Shown here piece by piece: positions 63,626 to 64,000 of a DNA stretch of 64,000 nucleotides. The translations under genes and the position numbers were made by a program. The stretch's first letter is position 1, and each line of letters begins with the position of its first letter. The notes beneath the pieces are model-generated. The model was given only the letters and a program-made list of their open reading frames with translations, was not told the DNA's origin and did not search any database. The stretch spans positions 1 through 64,000 of the forward strand of contig CAYQMG010000032.1 of NCBI GenBank assembly GCA_964418585.1, read 5' to 3'. Origin of the DNA: JAJRTE01 sp964418585. Its GTDB lineage: Bacteria; Myxococcota_A; UBA796; JAJRTE01.

Positions 63626-64000
63626 TCAGGGAACCGGTGTCGGTGTCGGGGTCGAGAGCGGAAGGGGCGTCGGGGTCACTTCCTCGAAAGGCTGGTCTAG
63701 CCCGGCGCAGTACTGCAATGCGTCCTCTCCGAACAGGCAGATCGAGACCTCACGGCAGTAGTCTGCCTGAACCCAGTCGTTGAGTTCCGGTCCCACTTCC
63801 AGCCCGAGGCGTCCGGCACCGAGGACCCGTTGGACCGCGTAGCCGGTGCGCCCGTCCGGATGGGTGACCCGAATGCCGAGCCATTCGGGTACAAAGCCGA
63901 ATTCGACCAGGCCCGACGTGGGTTCGTCGCATGACACCTCGGCTTCCAGTTCGGGCTTGCACACGATCCCTGCGGTGGTCAGGTCATAGACCACCGTGGC
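63626..64000 (-). CDS. Secreted hypothetical protein (5' partial)
   Basis: The frame is open to the window edge, so the N-terminus is missing; at least 124 residues are visible. They contain Cys-rich beta segments (GIVCKPELEAEVSCDE, VQADYCREVSICLFG, LQYCAG) and a C-terminal Thr-Pro tail (TPTPLPLSTPTPTPVP). There is no recognised domain. It is probably in one transcription unit with the barrel-like gene 50 bp downstream. Confidence 0.55.
   Translation of the reverse strand, partial: ATVVYDLTTAGIVCKPELEAEVSCDEPTSGLVEFGFVPEWLGIRVTHPDGRTGYAVQRVLGAGRLGLEVGPELNDWVQADYCREVSICLFGEDALQYCAGLDQPFEEVTPTPLPLSTPTPTPVP

Overview
The window is high-GC DNA (about 65% G+C), densely coding, with bacterial ribosome-binding sites, sigma70-like promoters and many GTG starts. 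About 47 protein genes, one tRNA gene and one candidate small ORF can be supported. Several traits point to a deltaproteobacterial-grade lineage (Myxococcota/Bradymonadota-like or a related candidate phylum): abundant lipoproteins and secreted proteins with Thr-Pro linkers, an LpoB/CsgG-like domain joined to a coiled coil and a beta-barrel, and a PHA regulator beside a phasin-like gene. No rRNA or species-specific marker is present, so this placement is an inference.

Layout. 1-7.3 kb: the 3' part of a divergent adenosine deaminase-like gene (possibly RADAR RdrB-like), an ATP-grasp protein, a lipoprotein with a formylglycine-generating-enzyme-type domain, and an envelope coiled-coil/beta-barrel protein. 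7.3-14.5 kb: murB, an outer-membrane lipoprotein-sorting-like gene and hemW on the minus strand, then a double-domain M16 peptidase, mutM and tRNA-Ala(TGC). 14.5-15.3 kb: a non-coding, repeat-rich stretch next to the tRNA. 15.3-21.7 kb: a small conserved protein and a glycosyltransferase cluster. 22-26 kb: a YhaO/SbcD-like nuclease and YhaN/SbcC-like ATPase pair. 26-30.8 kb: a secreted M30-like metallopeptidase, a phasin-like/PHA regulator pair with a TGC-rich candidate operator, and a membrane phosphatase/sulfatase-superfamily protein. 31-36 kb: small envelope proteins, then ycaO-TPR and moaA. 36-45 kb: valS, an S11 D,D-peptidase, a protein methyltransferase-like gene, an HMGL-type aldolase and a chalcone-isomerase-like protein. 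45-52 kb: rlmB, a soluble lytic transglycosylase, a GAF-GGDEF-EAL protein and scoAB. 52-64 kb: a 1413-residue protein whose N-terminal third looks like a degenerate RecQ helicase, a B12-binding radical SAM protein, a TVP38 membrane protein, lipoproteins, an isolated rplC and outer-membrane beta-barrel proteins.

Most genes are housekeeping or envelope genes in one- to three-gene transcription units. The best candidates for undescribed biology are the degenerate RecQ-like giant protein, the roughly ten-fold excess of the palindrome CTCGAG across the window, the tRNA-adjacent repeat field, the isolated rplC with its own consensus-like promoter, and the truncated RdrB-like deaminase at the left edge.
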